A stretch of DNA of 56,673 bases from Acidobacteriota bacterium (GCA_025456425.1 JALOKP010000014.1:1-56673); one strand, 5' to 3'; counted from the first letter of the stretch, positions 7,889-17,532 are shown. Made by a program: numbers and translations. The notes: generated by a model from the letters alone, not told the origin.

Positions 7889-10600
7889 ATGCGGACCGTC
7901 GGCTGGAACCTCCCCGTCGCCCTGTCGTTCCTCGCGCTCGCCCCCTGCGCCGCAGCGGTTCTCGCGGCCCCTCCGCCCGGCCCGCCGTCGGGCGCATCGC
8001 CGCCGCCCGCGGCAGCCGCTGCGGTGCGCGAGCTGGCCTTCGCGAACGGCGCGCTCGCGCTGCTCGTGCCGCGGGCCGGGAGCGGGTCGGTGCTGGTCGC
8101 CGTCGCGGTCGGCGCCGGGGCGCAGGACGAGCCGGACGACCGGACCGGGATGTCGCACTTCCTCGAGCACCTGCTGTTCGACGGCTTCGACGGGATGGAC
8201 GAGCGCGGCGTGACCGAGGCCTTCGAATCGCTCTCTTCCTACGTCAACGCCTTCACCCGCGACCAGGCCACCGTCTACTTCGTGCTCACGCCGAGCGAGG
8301 AGTCGCCGCGCGCCGCCGGGCTGCTGGCCGGGATGCTGACGCGCTCGACGATCCCGGAGGCGGCCTTCGAGAAGGAACGGAAGGTCATCCTCGAGGAACT
8401 GGCCCGCGAAGCCGCGCAGCCCGCGGTGGTGCGTGACCAGGCGGCCCGTGCCGCGCTCTGGCAGGACAGCGCCTGGGCTCGTTCCGCCGGCGGCACGGCG
8501 GCGACCGTCGGCGCCGCGACGCGCGACGAGGTCGTCGCCTTCTGGAAGCGCCACTACGTCCCGGGCGCGATGAAGATCCTCGCGATGGGCGACGCCGACT
8601 TCGCGACCCTGGCCGCGATCCTCGCGCCGCTCGAAGCGCTGCCGGCCCCCGTCGCCGAGCCGCGCGGCGGCGCGCCGCGGACCGCGGTCGGGGCCGCGGC
8701 CCGGCCGTCGCCCCGCTCTTTCCCGCACTGGGGGACCTGGGTGGCTGCGCCGGCCGGCGACGAGCCGCCGCAGTTGACGGTCGCGATCGTCCCGCCCCCC
8801 GGCCCGCCCGGCGGCGCGGCGCTGGAGCTGCTCGCGGAGTGGCTCGGTGACGACGGCGGCCCGGTTTCGCGAGCCGTGGTCGGGCGGGGCGCGACCGAGG
8901 TTTCGGCCGGGCGGCTGCCGCGCCGGCCCGACGACGTGCTGGAGATCACCGTCACCGCGGCCGAGGGGCAGGACGCGCAGGAGCTTCTGGCCCGCACGCT
9001 CGGCGCGCTCGCGGCGGCGAGCGCCGGGCCGCGCGACGCCGAGTGCGCGCGCCTGGGCGGGGCCTGGCTCTCCCAGCGCGCCCTGACGCGCCAGCGCCTG
9101 CACTACACCGCGGTGCTCGACGGCGAGGCCCTGGCCGCAGCGGACTCGCTGGCGGCGGCGATCGATCCGGCGCTGCCGTCCGGGGCCGAGGTTCGCGCGC
9201 TGGCGTCATCGCTGCTCACCGGCGCCGCCCCGCGCATGCGCGCGGTCTGGTCCGGCCCGGGCGGGCCCGGCGCCCGCGCCCCGCTCCCCGAACCCGTAGC
9301 GCCGCCGCCGGACGGCGGATCGACCTTCGCCGCGGGGCCGCGAGGCAGCCGCGTCGCGACCCTCCCCAACGGCCTCGTGCTCGGCGTACTCGAGGAGCCG
9401 GGGAGCCCCGTCTTCGGGCTCCACCTGCTGGTGGCCGACCGCAACGCGCGCGAGCCGGCGGGCCAGGACGGCGCGGCCGACCTCGCGCACCGCCTGCTCG
9501 GCGGCGGCAGCCAGCTCAGCCCCGGCGAGAGCTTCGAGCGCCGCCTGCAGCGTGCCGGGATCGACCTCACGCCGGCCGACAACCCGATGATCCCGATGGA
9601 CGACCGCTACCACGTCGCGGCCTGGTCCTACGTGCGCGAGGAAGGGCCGGCGGACGAGTTCGACGCCGCACTGGAACTGCTGGCCGAGATGGTGCGGCAG
9701 CCGCAGTGGAGCGGGGCGGCCTGGGACGAGGCCCTCGCCGCGCACCGCCAGTCGCGGCGGGCCGGGGGGCAGGGGAGCGCCCGCCTCGACGCCGCGCTGC
9801 GAGCCCGCCTGCTGGGCCCGGACCACCCCCTGGCCCGGCCGCCGTCCGGGCGGCCCGACGGGACGCCCCCGGGCGAGGAACAGATCCGCGCCTTCTGGGG
9901 CGGGGCCGGGGGGGGCTACTTCGTTCCCGCGACCCTCGTCCTGACCGTGGCCTCGCCGTGGGACGCCGACACGGTCCTGGAGCGGGTCCAGGAACTGCTC
10001 GGGACCGGTCCCGGCTCCACGCCCGCCCGGTTCGCCTACCCGGCCCCCAGCCCCGGCTCCGCCCCCCCGGCGGCTCCCACGGCCGCCCCCGGCGGCGCGC
10101 CGCCGCAGCGGGGCCTCGCCTGGGGCCGGGTCGCGGCGGTGCCGATCGACCAGCGCGCGGCGCTGCTCGTCGCGGTCTCGGCGCTCGAGGACCGGATGAC
10201 GGCGGAACTGCGCGAGAAGCAGGGGCTGCTCTACCGCCACGACGCCGGGGTGCGCGCGCTGCCGGGCGGCGAATGGCTGCTCTCGGCGTCGTTCTCGACC
10301 CGCCCCGAGAACGAGGCCCGGGCGGTCGCCGCTTTCGAGGCGCTGCTGGCCGGGCTGGCCGCGCAGCCGCTCCCCGCGTCCGACGTCGACCGGATGCTCG
10401 ATCGCGCGCGGCGGCGCGCGATGCTCGACGGGCAGTCGGCGGTCTCGCGCGCCTACACGCTCGGGCGCCAGCTCTACGAGGGCGAGAGCTCGCCGCTCGC
10501 GATCCCGTTGGCCGAGCTGGAGCGAGTCACGCCGGAGGCGGTGCAGGCCGCCGTGGCGGCATGGCTCGACCCGGCGCGGATGGTGCGGGTCACGCAGTGA
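7889..10600 (+). CDS. M16-family zinc metallopeptidase, two tandem modules
   Basis: 903 residues with an N-terminal signal sequence (LPVALSFLALAPCAAAVLA). The first M16 module holds the inverted zinc motif HFLEH near residue 90 and the distal Glu in KVILEEL near residue 170. The second half, from about residue 480, repeats the fold (TLPNGLVLGVLEEPGSPVF) without a zinc motif, as in most bacterial pitrilysin-like proteases. Expected periplasmic processing of peptides. Its TGA overlaps the GTG of the GHMP kinase by 4 bases, so the two are translated from one message. Confidence 0.92.
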   Translation: MRTVGWNLPVALSFLALAPCAAAVLAAPPPGPPSGASPPPAAAAAVRELAFANGALALLVPRAGSGSVLVAVAVGAGAQDEPDDRTGMSHFLEHLLFDGFDGMDERGVTEAFESLSSYVNAFTRDQATVYFVLTPSEESPRAAGLLAGMLTRSTIPEAAFEKERKVILEELAREAAQPAVVRDQAARAALWQDSAWARSAGGTAATVGAATRDEVVAFWKRHYVPGAMKILAMGDADFATLAAILAPLEALPAPVAEPRGGAPRTAVGAAARPSPRSFPHWGTWVAAPAGDEPPQLTVAIVPPPGPPGGAALELLAEWLGDDGGPVSRAVVGRGATEVSAGRLPRRPDDVLEITVTAAEGQDAQELLARTLGALAAASAGPRDAECARLGGAWLSQRALTRQRLHYTAVLDGEALAAADSLAAAIDPALPSGAEVRALASSLLTGAAPRMRAVWSGPGGPGARAPLPEPVAPPPDGGSTFAAGPRGSRVATLPNGLVLGVLEEPGSPVFGLHLLVADRNAREPAGQDGAADLAHRLLGGGSQLSPGESFERRLQRAGIDLTPADNPMIPMDDRYHVAAWSYVREEGPADEFDAALELLAEMVRQPQWSGAAWDEALAAHRQSRRAGGQGSARLDAALRARLLGPDHPLARPPSGRPDGTPPGEEQIRAFWGGAGGGYFVPATLVLTVASPWDADTVLERVQELLGTGPGSTPARFAYPAPSPGSAPPAAPTAAPGGAPPQRGLAWGRVAAVPIDQRAALLVAVSALEDRMTAELREKQGLLYRHDAGVRALPGGEWLLSASFSTRPENEARAVAAFEALLAGLAAQPLPASDVDRMLDRARRRAMLDGQSAVSRAYTLGRQLYEGESSPLAIPLAELERVTPEAVQAAVAAWLDPARMVRVTQ

Positions 10601-11622
10601 GCGCGCGCCGCGCGCCGCACGCCGCGGTCACCGTCAGCGCGCCGCTGCGCGTCGACCTCGCGGGCGGCACGCTCGACCTCTGGCCGCTCGGCCTGCTGCA
10701 GCCCGGCGGCGCGACCGTGGCCGCCGCGATCTCGCTGCGCGTGGCGGCGCGCGCCGGCCCCCCGCCGCGGCGCGGAGTGATCGCGCTGGCCGCGGAGGAC
10801 CTCGCGTGCGCCGAGGAACACCCAGCCGACGCGCCGTTGAGGCGCCGCGGCCGGCTCGAGCTGCTGCAGCGGATCGCCGCCGCATTGGCGCCGCCCGGCG
10901 GCGTGTCGCTTGCGACCCGCTCGCCCGTGGCGCAGGGCTCCGGGCTGGGGACCTCGTCCGCGCTGGGCGTCGCGGCCGCGGCCGCCCTGCTGCGTTTCAC
11001 CGGCCGGCGCGCGGAGCACGGGGAGGTCGTCGCGCTGGTCCGCGATCTCGAGGCCCAGGTCCTGGGGATCCCGACCGGGACGCAGGACCACGAGGCGGCC
11101 TTTCTCGGGGGCGCCTTCTTCATCCAGCACGGGCCCGGCGGGGGTACGCTCTGGGCCCTGCCGCGCCCGCTGCTGGCCGCTCTCGGTGAGCGGCTGGTGA
11201 TCTTCGATTCCGGCCTCCCCCGCAGCTCGGGCCCGTCCAACTGGGACATGTACCGGCGCCGGATCGACGGCGACGCCGCCGCGGTCCGCGCGCTGGCGCG
11301 GGTCGCCGACGCCGGGGCGCGCGCGGCCGCGGCGCTGGCGGCGCACGACTGGCGCGCGCTCGGGCAAGCGATGCGCCAGGACCTCGACGCGCGCCGCGAC
11401 TGGTCGCCGCTGGTCCTGACCCCGGCTCTCGAGCGCGCCTTCGAGGCGGCCCGGCGCGCCGGCGCGCAGGGGTACAAGGTCTGCGGGGCCGGCGGCGGCG
11501 GCTACGCGATCGCACTCGCCGACCCGGCGCGCCGCGCGCGCGTGGCCCGGGCAATCGAAGCGACGGGAGCGATCGTCAGCGGCGCGCGGCCGACGGCGCG
11601 GGGGCTCAGCGAGCGGCGTTGA
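10597..11622 (+). CDS. GHMP-family sugar kinase
   Basis: 341 residues. The N-terminal motif RVDLAGGTLDLWP resembles the RISFAGGGTD of heptose-7-phosphate and fucose kinases; the phosphate loop is SPVAQGSGLGTSSALGVA; the third motif is KVCGAGGGGYAIAL. It should phosphorylate a sugar or sugar phosphate with ATP. Best guess is a D-glycero-D-manno-heptose 7-phosphate kinase-type enzyme, but no other heptose genes are nearby. Start is the GTG overlapping the M16 stop codon. The last 17 bases overlap the end of the convergent gene at 11606. Confidence 0.8.
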   Translation: MSARRAPHAAVTVSAPLRVDLAGGTLDLWPLGLLQPGGATVAAAISLRVAARAGPPPRRGVIALAAEDLACAEEHPADAPLRRRGRLELLQRIAAALAPPGGVSLATRSPVAQGSGLGTSSALGVAAAAALLRFTGRRAEHGEVVALVRDLEAQVLGIPTGTQDHEAAFLGGAFFIQHGPGGGTLWALPRPLLAALGERLVIFDSGLPRSSGPSNWDMYRRRIDGDAAAVRALARVADAGARAAAALAAHDWRALGQAMRQDLDARRDWSPLVLTPALERAFEAARRAGAQGYKVCGAGGGGYAIALADPARRARVARAIEATGAIVSGARPTARGLSERR

Positions 11623-12064
11623 GCGCGATCCGCACCTTCTGCTTGGCCGGCGCGCAGAACCCGCTCGCCTTGACGCAGTAGGTGAAGACGAGAGTCCCTT
11701 CCATCTCGGACGGCCCGGAGCCCGCGGAGGTGAGCTTCAGCTCGAGCGGGTCGATCTTCTTGAAGGCGAACTGGTCGGGGTCCTCGATCGGGGTCTTCGT
11801 CCCGACGAAGGCCTCGGTCTTCTCCAGCTTGGCGCCGCCCGTCTTCTCGACCGTCAGCGTGATCCCCGGGTAGCGGTTGAGGGTGATCCCGTCCGGCGGC
11901 TGGACGGTGACCCGCACCACCCCCGGCTGCCCCGCCTTGAGGGGGTCGGGGGACTGGACCACGAGGAGCTTCATCTCGGGCGCGGGGCCGGGCTTGAGGG
12001 CCAGGGCGGCCTGCGGGGCGAGTGCAGCGGCGAGGGCGGCGGCGGCGAGGGGAAGGCGGCGCAT
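11606..12064 (-). CDS. Exported DsbD-alpha-like protein
   Basis: 152 residues. Signal peptide to about residue 22 (LPLAAAALAAALAPQAALA). The mature domain looks like the immunoglobulin-like alpha domain of DsbD, ending in FTYCVKASGFCAPAKQ, where two Cys spaced as in DsbD-alpha are kept. No membrane or thioredoxin domain of DsbD is attached or adjacent. It may accept electrons from a separate CcdA/DsbD and pass them to a periplasmic partner. The 3' end overlaps the GHMP kinase tail by 17 bases. Start ATG at 12064 with GGAG(A) nearby. Confidence 0.7.
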   Translation of the reverse strand: MRRLPLAAAALAAALAPQAALALKPGPAPEMKLLVVQSPDPLKAGQPGVVRVTVQPPDGITLNRYPGITLTVEKTGGAKLEKTEAFVGTKTPIEDPDQFAFKKIDPLELKLTSAGSGPSEMEGTLVFTYCVKASGFCAPAKQKVRIALNAAR

Positions 12065-12201
12065 CGTGGTCTCCTGGGGCATGATACGGGGCGGGCGCGG
12101 GGTCCGCCCCGGGACGTCATTTTGCTGGACGGGGGCCCGGTTCGGGCGTATCTGGGTGAAGTTCCCGCGGCGCGGCCGCCGCACCGCGGGGGAGGGATCC
12201 G

Positions 12202-12846
12202 ATGACCGCCAAGCCGATCGCCGACCTGCGGAAGTTCGTGCGCCCGTCCACCGCGCTGGCGCTCGCCCTGCTCGCCGCGGCCGCGACCGCCGCGCAGGCC
12301 GAGGAGCTCATCCGGTTCAAGAACGGCCACACGCTGGCGGTGCGGTCCTCGCGGGTCGAGGGGGAGCAGGTCCACGTGGTGCTCCCCAACGGCAGCGAGG
12401 CCAGCTTCCCGCGGTCGATCGTCAAGCTGACCGAAACCGGCGTGGTCGCCGTCCCGTCCTCGGCCCCCAACATCGCGGCCGGTTTCTCCGGCCGAGGGCC
12501 GCGCGGCGCCGACCTGATCGGCAGCCGCCGGGGCGATGCGCTCCTGGCGTTGAGTCAGGCCGGCGGCTCCTCCTCGCGCAAGGCGATCGCCGAGGGTTAC
12601 CTCAACTCCAACGGCGGCAAGGACCCGCAGACGGTCGGCTTCTCGCGCTTCGGCAGCGAGGCGATTGGCGTCCCGGTGCCCGGTTCGGAGAAGGCGCCGA
12701 CGGTCAGCCTGGCCAAGCGGCCGGGCCGGCCCCTGGGCCCCGGCAACGACGGCACGAACCCCGCGGCCAAGCCGGAGACGAACGGGCCCTCCCTGCAGAG
12801 TCCCGACCTGGCCAACCCCGCCGATCGCTCGCACGGCCACAACTGA
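12202..12846 (+). CDS. Exported hypothetical protein
   Basis: 214 residues. Signal peptide (LALALLAAAATAAQA, cleavage near residue 33) followed by a compact beta-rich segment (EELIRFKNGHTLAVRSSRVEGEQVHVVLPNGSEASFPRSIV) of the kind that recurs in acidobacterial and myxobacterial secreted proteins. The rest, rich in Ser, Gly, Pro and Asn, is probably disordered. ATG at 12202 has GGAGGG upstream. Three bases from the next gene, so likely co-transcribed. Function unknown. Confidence 0.7.
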   Translation: MTAKPIADLRKFVRPSTALALALLAAAATAAQAEELIRFKNGHTLAVRSSRVEGEQVHVVLPNGSEASFPRSIVKLTETGVVAVPSSAPNIAAGFSGRGPRGADLIGSRRGDALLALSQAGGSSSRKAIAEGYLNSNGGKDPQTVGFSRFGSEAIGVPVPGSEKAPTVSLAKRPGRPLGPGNDGTNPAAKPETNGPSLQSPDLANPADRSHGHN

Positions 12847-12849
12847 CGC

Positions 12850-13425
12850 GTGCCGCTGATCGTCGGGCTCACCGGGCCGAACGCGGCCGGCAAGGGCGAG
12901 GCCGCGCGCTGGCTGGCCGAGCGCGGCTACGCCGTCCACTCGCTGTCGGACATCGTGCGTGAGCGAGCGCTCGCGCTGGGGCGCGACGTCGGCCGGGCGA
13001 GCCTGATCGCGACCGGGCAGGAGATGCGCCGCGAGGGGGGGCCGGGCGTCCTGGCCCGAGTGCTCGCGCCGCGCCTTCCGGCGCGCGCGGTGGTCGACTC
13101 GATCCGCCACCCGGCCGAGGTCGAGGTGCTGCGCGAGCAGCCCGGCTTCCGGCTGCTCGGGGTCGACGCCCCGGTCGAAACCCGCTGGCGGCGTGCCGTC
13201 TCCCGCGGTCGCGAGGGGGACCTGCCCGACCTCTCCACCTTCGCCGCGCGCGAGCAGCTCGAGAACGGCACCTCTCCCGAGCAGCAGCAACTCTCCCGGG
13301 CGCTCGCGCTGGCCGACCGGGTCGTCGTCAACGACGGCAGTCTCGAGCGGTTCCGCGACGCGCTCGCGGCGGTGATCGAGGCCTGGGAGGCGGAGGCCGC
13401 AGCTCCGGCAGAACGCGCGGATTGA
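12850..13425 (+). CDS. P-loop kinase-like protein (dephospho-CoA kinase / UPF0200-like)
   Basis: 191 residues. Walker A is GPNAAGKGE, in the style of adenylate kinases (GKG rather than GKS/T). SLSDIVRERALALGRD and ARAVVDSIRHPAEVEVL match the lid and Asp-containing segments of the dephospho-CoA-kinase-like UPF0200 group. Probably a small-molecule or nucleotide kinase; the substrate cannot be told. GTG start at 12850, 3 bases after the preceding stop. Confidence 0.7.
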   Translation: MPLIVGLTGPNAAGKGEAARWLAERGYAVHSLSDIVRERALALGRDVGRASLIATGQEMRREGGPGVLARVLAPRLPARAVVDSIRHPAEVEVLREQPGFRLLGVDAPVETRWRRAVSRGREGDLPDLSTFAAREQLENGTSPEQQQLSRALALADRVVVNDGSLERFRDALAAVIEAWEAEAAAPAERAD

Positions 13426-13502
13426 CGCCGCATCACCCCCCACCTAGAATCAGTAAATCCGCGCCAGTTCTCGACTTGGCGCGGCGGGCGCCGGAGGGCC
13501 GC

Positions 13503-13994
13503 GTGAAGGTCGAACGGAAGAAGCTCTCGCTCCTGCAGCAGACCTACCTGCCCCAGATCGCCGCGGGAATGATCACCACGCTGGGCAATACGCTGCCGCG
13601 CGAGCGGGTCACCAGCCAGTACCCGGAAGCGCCCACCCCGATCCCCCCGGGCTACCGCGGCGTGCCGGCCCTGGTCCGCGACGAGACCGGCCGGATCAAG
13701 TGCGTGGCCTGCCAGCTCTGCGAGTTCGTCTGCCCGCCCGAGGCGATCAAGATCGTCGCCGCCGAGTTCCCGGGCAGCAACGTCGAGAAGTACCCGGCGC
13801 GCTTCGACCTCAACATGCTGCGCTGCATCTACTGCGGGATGTGCGAGGAAGCCTGCCCGGAGGAGGCGATCTTCCTGTCCGACGTCGCCACCTTCGTGGT
13901 CGGCTCGCGCGACGAGGCGGTGCTCCCCAAGGAGAAGCTGCTGGAGCTCGGCGGCGTCCGCCCCATGCCCATCCGGAAGTGGGCCAGCAAGTAA
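13503..13994 (+). CDS. NuoI-type 2[4Fe-4S] ferredoxin, orphan
   Basis: 163 residues carrying two ferredoxin motifs, CVACQLCEFVCP and CIYCGMCEEACP, plus the flanking RGVPALVRDETGRIKC and FDLNMLRC that mark complex I subunit I. No other nuo gene is nearby. GTG at 13503 has GGAGG 5 bases upstream; the longer frame from 13422 adds an unlikely His/Pro-rich leader. Its TAA shares a base with the ATG of dxs. It could be a complex I paralogue or an electron carrier for the iron-sulfur enzymes of the MEP pathway; the latter is only suggested by position. Confidence 0.85.
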   Translation: MKVERKKLSLLQQTYLPQIAAGMITTLGNTLPRERVTSQYPEAPTPIPPGYRGVPALVRDETGRIKCVACQLCEFVCPPEAIKIVAAEFPGSNVEKYPARFDLNMLRCIYCGMCEEACPEEAIFLSDVATFVVGSRDEAVLPKEKLLELGGVRPMPIRKWASK

Positions 13995-15955
13995 TGGAGC
14001 ACGTGCTCGACGACAGCCGGGGAAAGGGACGCACGGTGCCGCGGGACGGGGCCGGCGCCCGCGTGCGCCTGGCCTCGATCGACGACCCCGCGGACCTGCG
14101 TGAGCTGTCGATCGACGACCTGCGCGACCTCGCCGGGCAGATCCGCGAGTTCCTGGTCGAGGTCGCCGCGACCAAGGGTGGGCACTTCGCCTCGTCGCTC
14201 GGGACCGTCGAGCTGACCCTCGCGCTGCACTACGTCTTCCACACGCCGCACGACCTGCTGGTCTGGGATGTCGGGCACCAGGCCTACGTCCACAAGATCC
14301 TGACCGGGCGGCGCGACCGGCTGCCGACGATCCGCCAGGACGACGGGCTGTCCGGTTTCCTCAAGCGCGACGAGAGCCCCTACGACACCTTTGGCGCAGG
14401 GCACGCCTCGACCGCGGCCTCGGCCGCCCTCGGGATGGCGATCGCCCGCGAGCTGAAGCACGAGCAGCGCAAGGTGATCGCGGTCGTCGGCGACGGCGCG
14501 ATGACCGGGGGCCTGGCCTTCGAGGCGCTCAACAACGCCGGGGCGCTGGGCAAGGACCTGCTGGTCGTGCTCAACGACAACGCGATGTCGATCTCCCCCA
14601 ACGTCGGGGCGGTGGCGCACTACCTGACCTCGCTGACCACGCACCCCTACTACCGCAAGATGAAGGAGGAGATCTACACCGTGCTGGCCCGGCTGCCGCG
14701 CTTCGCGGCGCCGGTGCGCGAGCTGGCCCAGCGGCTCGAGCTGGGTGTCAAGAGCGCGCTCGTCCCCGGGGCCTTCTTCCAGGCCCTGGGGTTCCAGTAC
14801 CTCGGGCCGATCGACGGCCACGACCTGGACGAACTGGTGCCGACGCTGAAGCGGATCCGCGACCTGCAGAAGGGCCCCGTCCTGCTGCACGTGATGACGC
14901 ACAAGGGGAAGGGGTTCAAGCTGGCCGAAGACGACCCGCTGACCTGGCACGGCGTCACCCCCTTCGATCCCGCGACCGGCAAGACGATCTCGGCCCCGGC
15001 GCCGCCCGCGCCGGGCCCGTCCTACACGCAGGCCTTCTCGGAGTCGCTGCTCGACCTCGCGGCCCGGCACCCCGACGTCGTCGCCCTGACCGCCGCGATG
15101 GCTCCGGGCACGGGGCTCGACGACTTCGCGCACCAATACCCTGACCGCTTCTTCGACGTCGGGATCGCCGAGGGGCACGGAGTGACCTTTGCCGCGGGGC
15201 TGGCGACGCAGGGGTTGCGGCCGGTCTGCGCGATCTATTCGACTTTCCTGCAGCGCGCCTTCGACCACATCGTGCACGACGTCGCGATGCAGCACCTGCC
15301 GGTGATCTTCGCGCTCGACCGCGGCGGGCTGGTCGGGGCCGACGGCCCGACCCACCACGGGGCGCTCGACCTGGCCTACCTGCGGATGATCCCGGGGATG
15401 GTCGTGGCCGCGCCGCGCGACGCCGACGAACTGGCCGACCTGCTCGAGACGGCCCACGGCCACGCCGACGGGCCGTTCGCGATCCGCTACCCGCGCGACA
15501 CTTCCCCCGGTCCCCGGACCCGCGCCCCGCGCGTCCTGCCGATCGGCTCGTGGGAGCTGCTGCGCGAGTCGGGCTGGGACGTGGCCCTGCTCGCGGTCGG
15601 GGCGATGGTCGGCACGGCGCAGAAGGTGGCCGACGGGCTCGCCGCCAAGGGGTACGGCGCGGCCGTCGTCAACGCGCGCTTCGTCAAGCCGCTCGACCTG
15701 GAGCTGCTGCGCACGGTCGCCGGGAAGGCGCGGCTGGCCGTGACGCTGGAGGAGGGGACCCTCCGCGGCGGCTTCGGCAGCGCGGTGCACGAGGCGAGCG
15801 TCGAGGCGGGGCTGGGGCTTTCGGCCCGGCTCGCTCATTTCGGACTTCCGGACCGATTCCTGACCCACGGCAGCCGGGGGCGGCTGCTCGAGGACGCGGG
15901 GCTCGCCCCCGCGCAGGTCCTGGAGTCGATCCTGGCCCGCCTGGCGCGCACCTGA
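13994..15955 (+). CDS. dxs: 1-deoxy-D-xylulose-5-phosphate synthase
   Basis: 653 residues. Thiamine-diphosphate enzyme that condenses pyruvate and glyceraldehyde-3-phosphate, first step of the MEP isoprenoid route. GHAS in FGAGHASTAAS; ThDP/Mg motif GDGAMTGGLAFEALNNAG; catalytic Glu in GIAEGHGVTFAAG; C-terminal transketolase domain ending in GFGSAVHE. The usual AEQHA is AEGHG here. ATG at 13994 overlaps the nuoI-like stop; a GTG at 14038 is also possible and would bring the length closer to the usual 620-640. Squalene/phytoene synthase at 36925 would use downstream products. Confidence 0.95.
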   Translation: MEHVLDDSRGKGRTVPRDGAGARVRLASIDDPADLRELSIDDLRDLAGQIREFLVEVAATKGGHFASSLGTVELTLALHYVFHTPHDLLVWDVGHQAYVHKILTGRRDRLPTIRQDDGLSGFLKRDESPYDTFGAGHASTAASAALGMAIARELKHEQRKVIAVVGDGAMTGGLAFEALNNAGALGKDLLVVLNDNAMSISPNVGAVAHYLTSLTTHPYYRKMKEEIYTVLARLPRFAAPVRELAQRLELGVKSALVPGAFFQALGFQYLGPIDGHDLDELVPTLKRIRDLQKGPVLLHVMTHKGKGFKLAEDDPLTWHGVTPFDPATGKTISAPAPPAPGPSYTQAFSESLLDLAARHPDVVALTAAMAPGTGLDDFAHQYPDRFFDVGIAEGHGVTFAAGLATQGLRPVCAIYSTFLQRAFDHIVHDVAMQHLPVIFALDRGGLVGADGPTHHGALDLAYLRMIPGMVVAAPRDADELADLLETAHGHADGPFAIRYPRDTSPGPRTRAPRVLPIGSWELLRESGWDVALLAVGAMVGTAQKVADGLAAKGYGAAVVNARFVKPLDLELLRTVAGKARLAVTLEEGTLRGGFGSAVHEASVEAGLGLSARLAHFGLPDRFLTHGSRGRLLEDAGLAPAQVLESILARLART

Positions 15956-16018
15956 CGCGCCACCGGCTGGGCTGGGACTGACGGGGGGGCCGGGATCCGG
16001 CCCCGGGGAGTGGCTCGC

Positions 16019-17509
16019 ATGAAGGCCCGCATGGAGATCAGCGGCCGGGATCTGCTCGAGATCGCGGCCGACGCATTCGTCCTGTTCGTGTCGGAAGGGG
16101 ATTCACCGGCCGACGCCCTGCCGCGCGGTGCGGCCGCGGCCGTGCGGGCCGAGGCCGGGCGCCGCCGGTTCAAGGGCGCCAAGGGCGAGATCCTCGAGGT
16201 TCCGCTGCCGGCGCCGCGGGGCCCCGCGCGCGTCCTGCTCGCGGTGGGCCTCGGCAAGCGCGAGGAGTTCGGACCGGAACGGCTGCGCCTCGCCGCCGCC
16301 GCCGCTGCGCGGCGGTCCCAGGCCCTGCGCGCGCGCCGCGTCGCGCTCGCGCTGCCCGCGGCGCCCGCCGGCTCGCTCGGCCCGCGGCCCGTGGCGCGGG
16401 CCGTGATGGAGGGGGCGCTGGTCGGCACCTACCGCTTCGAGCGCTACCTCACCGATCCCGGGCGCCGGGCCGCGCCGGTTGAGCGCTTCGTGCTGGCGGC
16501 CGGACCGGCGGCGCCGGTGGCGCGCGCGGTCCTCCCCGCGGCCGAAGAGGTCGCGGCGGCCCTGGCGCTGGCGCGCGACCTGGTCAACGAGCCGGCCGCG
16601 GTGGTGACCCCCGCCGCCTTCGCGCGCGAAGCGCAGCGCGCGGCGCGCCGCGCTCCGCTGCGGGCGACCGTCCTGGGGCCGCGCGAGCTGCGCCGCGAGC
16701 GGATGGGGGCGCTGCTGGCCGTGGCGCAGGGGAGCGACCAGCCGCCGCGGCTCGTTCACCTCGTGTACCGGCCGCGGCGCGCCAAGGCGAAGCTGGCGCT
16801 GGTCGGCAAGGGGGTGACCTTCGACTCCGGCGGCTACGACATCAAGACCGCCGACGGCATGCTCGACATGAAGTGCGACATGTCGGGGGCCGCGGCCGTC
16901 CTGGCGGCGACCGTCGCGCTGGCGCGGCTGGGCGCGCCGGTCGAGGTCCACGCCGTGATGGGGCTGGTCGAGAATCTCGTTTCGGGCGGGGCCTACAAGC
17001 CGGGGGACGTGCTCACGACCCGGCGCGGGAAGACGGTCGAGATCAACAACACGGACGCCGAGGGGCGGCTGGTGCTGGCCGACGCGCTCGACTACGTGAG
17101 GACCAGGATCCGGCCGGACGCGATCGTCGATGTCGCGACGCTGACGGGGGCCTGTGTGGTCGCGCTCGGGCCGATGGCCTCGGGCGTGATGGGGAACGAC
17201 CAGGCGCTGATCGACCGCGTGCTCGCCGCGGCGCGGGCCAGCGGCGAGAAGATGTGGCCGCTGCCGCTCTACGACGAGTACCTCGAGCAGCTCAAGAGCG
17301 ACATCGCCGACCTCCGGAACACCGGCGGGCGATGGGGCGGGGCGCTGACCGCCGGGCTGTTCCTGCGCGAGTTCGTCGAGCGGACGCAGCCCTGGGTCCA
17401 CCTCGACATCGCCGGGCCGGCCTTCGCCAGCGCGGACCACGCGTTCTGGGGCAAGGGGGGGACGGGGGCCGCAGCGGCGACGCTGATCGAGCTGGGTCTG
17501 GCCTGGTAG
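16019..17509 (+). CDS. pepA: Leucyl aminopeptidase, M17 family
   Basis: 496 residues. Cytosolic, hexameric, two-zinc aminopeptidase by family. Metal-binding and catalytic signatures are present: VGKGVTFDSGGYDIKTADGM (Lys and Asp) and NTDAEGRLVLADAL (the M17 signature with Asp, Glu, Arg). N-terminal macrodomain-like part to about residue 160. ATG at 16019 sits about 10 bases after GGGGAG; the upstream GTG at 16010 is too close to that site. The end of the gene is convergent with the nucleotidyltransferase gene, 23 bases apart. Confidence 0.94.
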   Translation: MKARMEISGRDLLEIAADAFVLFVSEGDSPADALPRGAAAAVRAEAGRRRFKGAKGEILEVPLPAPRGPARVLLAVGLGKREEFGPERLRLAAAAAARRSQALRARRVALALPAAPAGSLGPRPVARAVMEGALVGTYRFERYLTDPGRRAAPVERFVLAAGPAAPVARAVLPAAEEVAAALALARDLVNEPAAVVTPAAFAREAQRAARRAPLRATVLGPRELRRERMGALLAVAQGSDQPPRLVHLVYRPRRAKAKLALVGKGVTFDSGGYDIKTADGMLDMKCDMSGAAAVLAATVALARLGAPVEVHAVMGLVENLVSGGAYKPGDVLTTRRGKTVEINNTDAEGRLVLADALDYVRTRIRPDAIVDVATLTGACVVALGPMASGVMGNDQALIDRVLAAARASGEKMWPLPLYDEYLEQLKSDIADLRNTGGRWGGALTAGLFLREFVERTQPWVHLDIAGPAFASADHAFWGKGGTGAAAATLIELGLAW

Positions 17510-17532
17510 AGGGGAAACGGCCCCCCGTCTTC

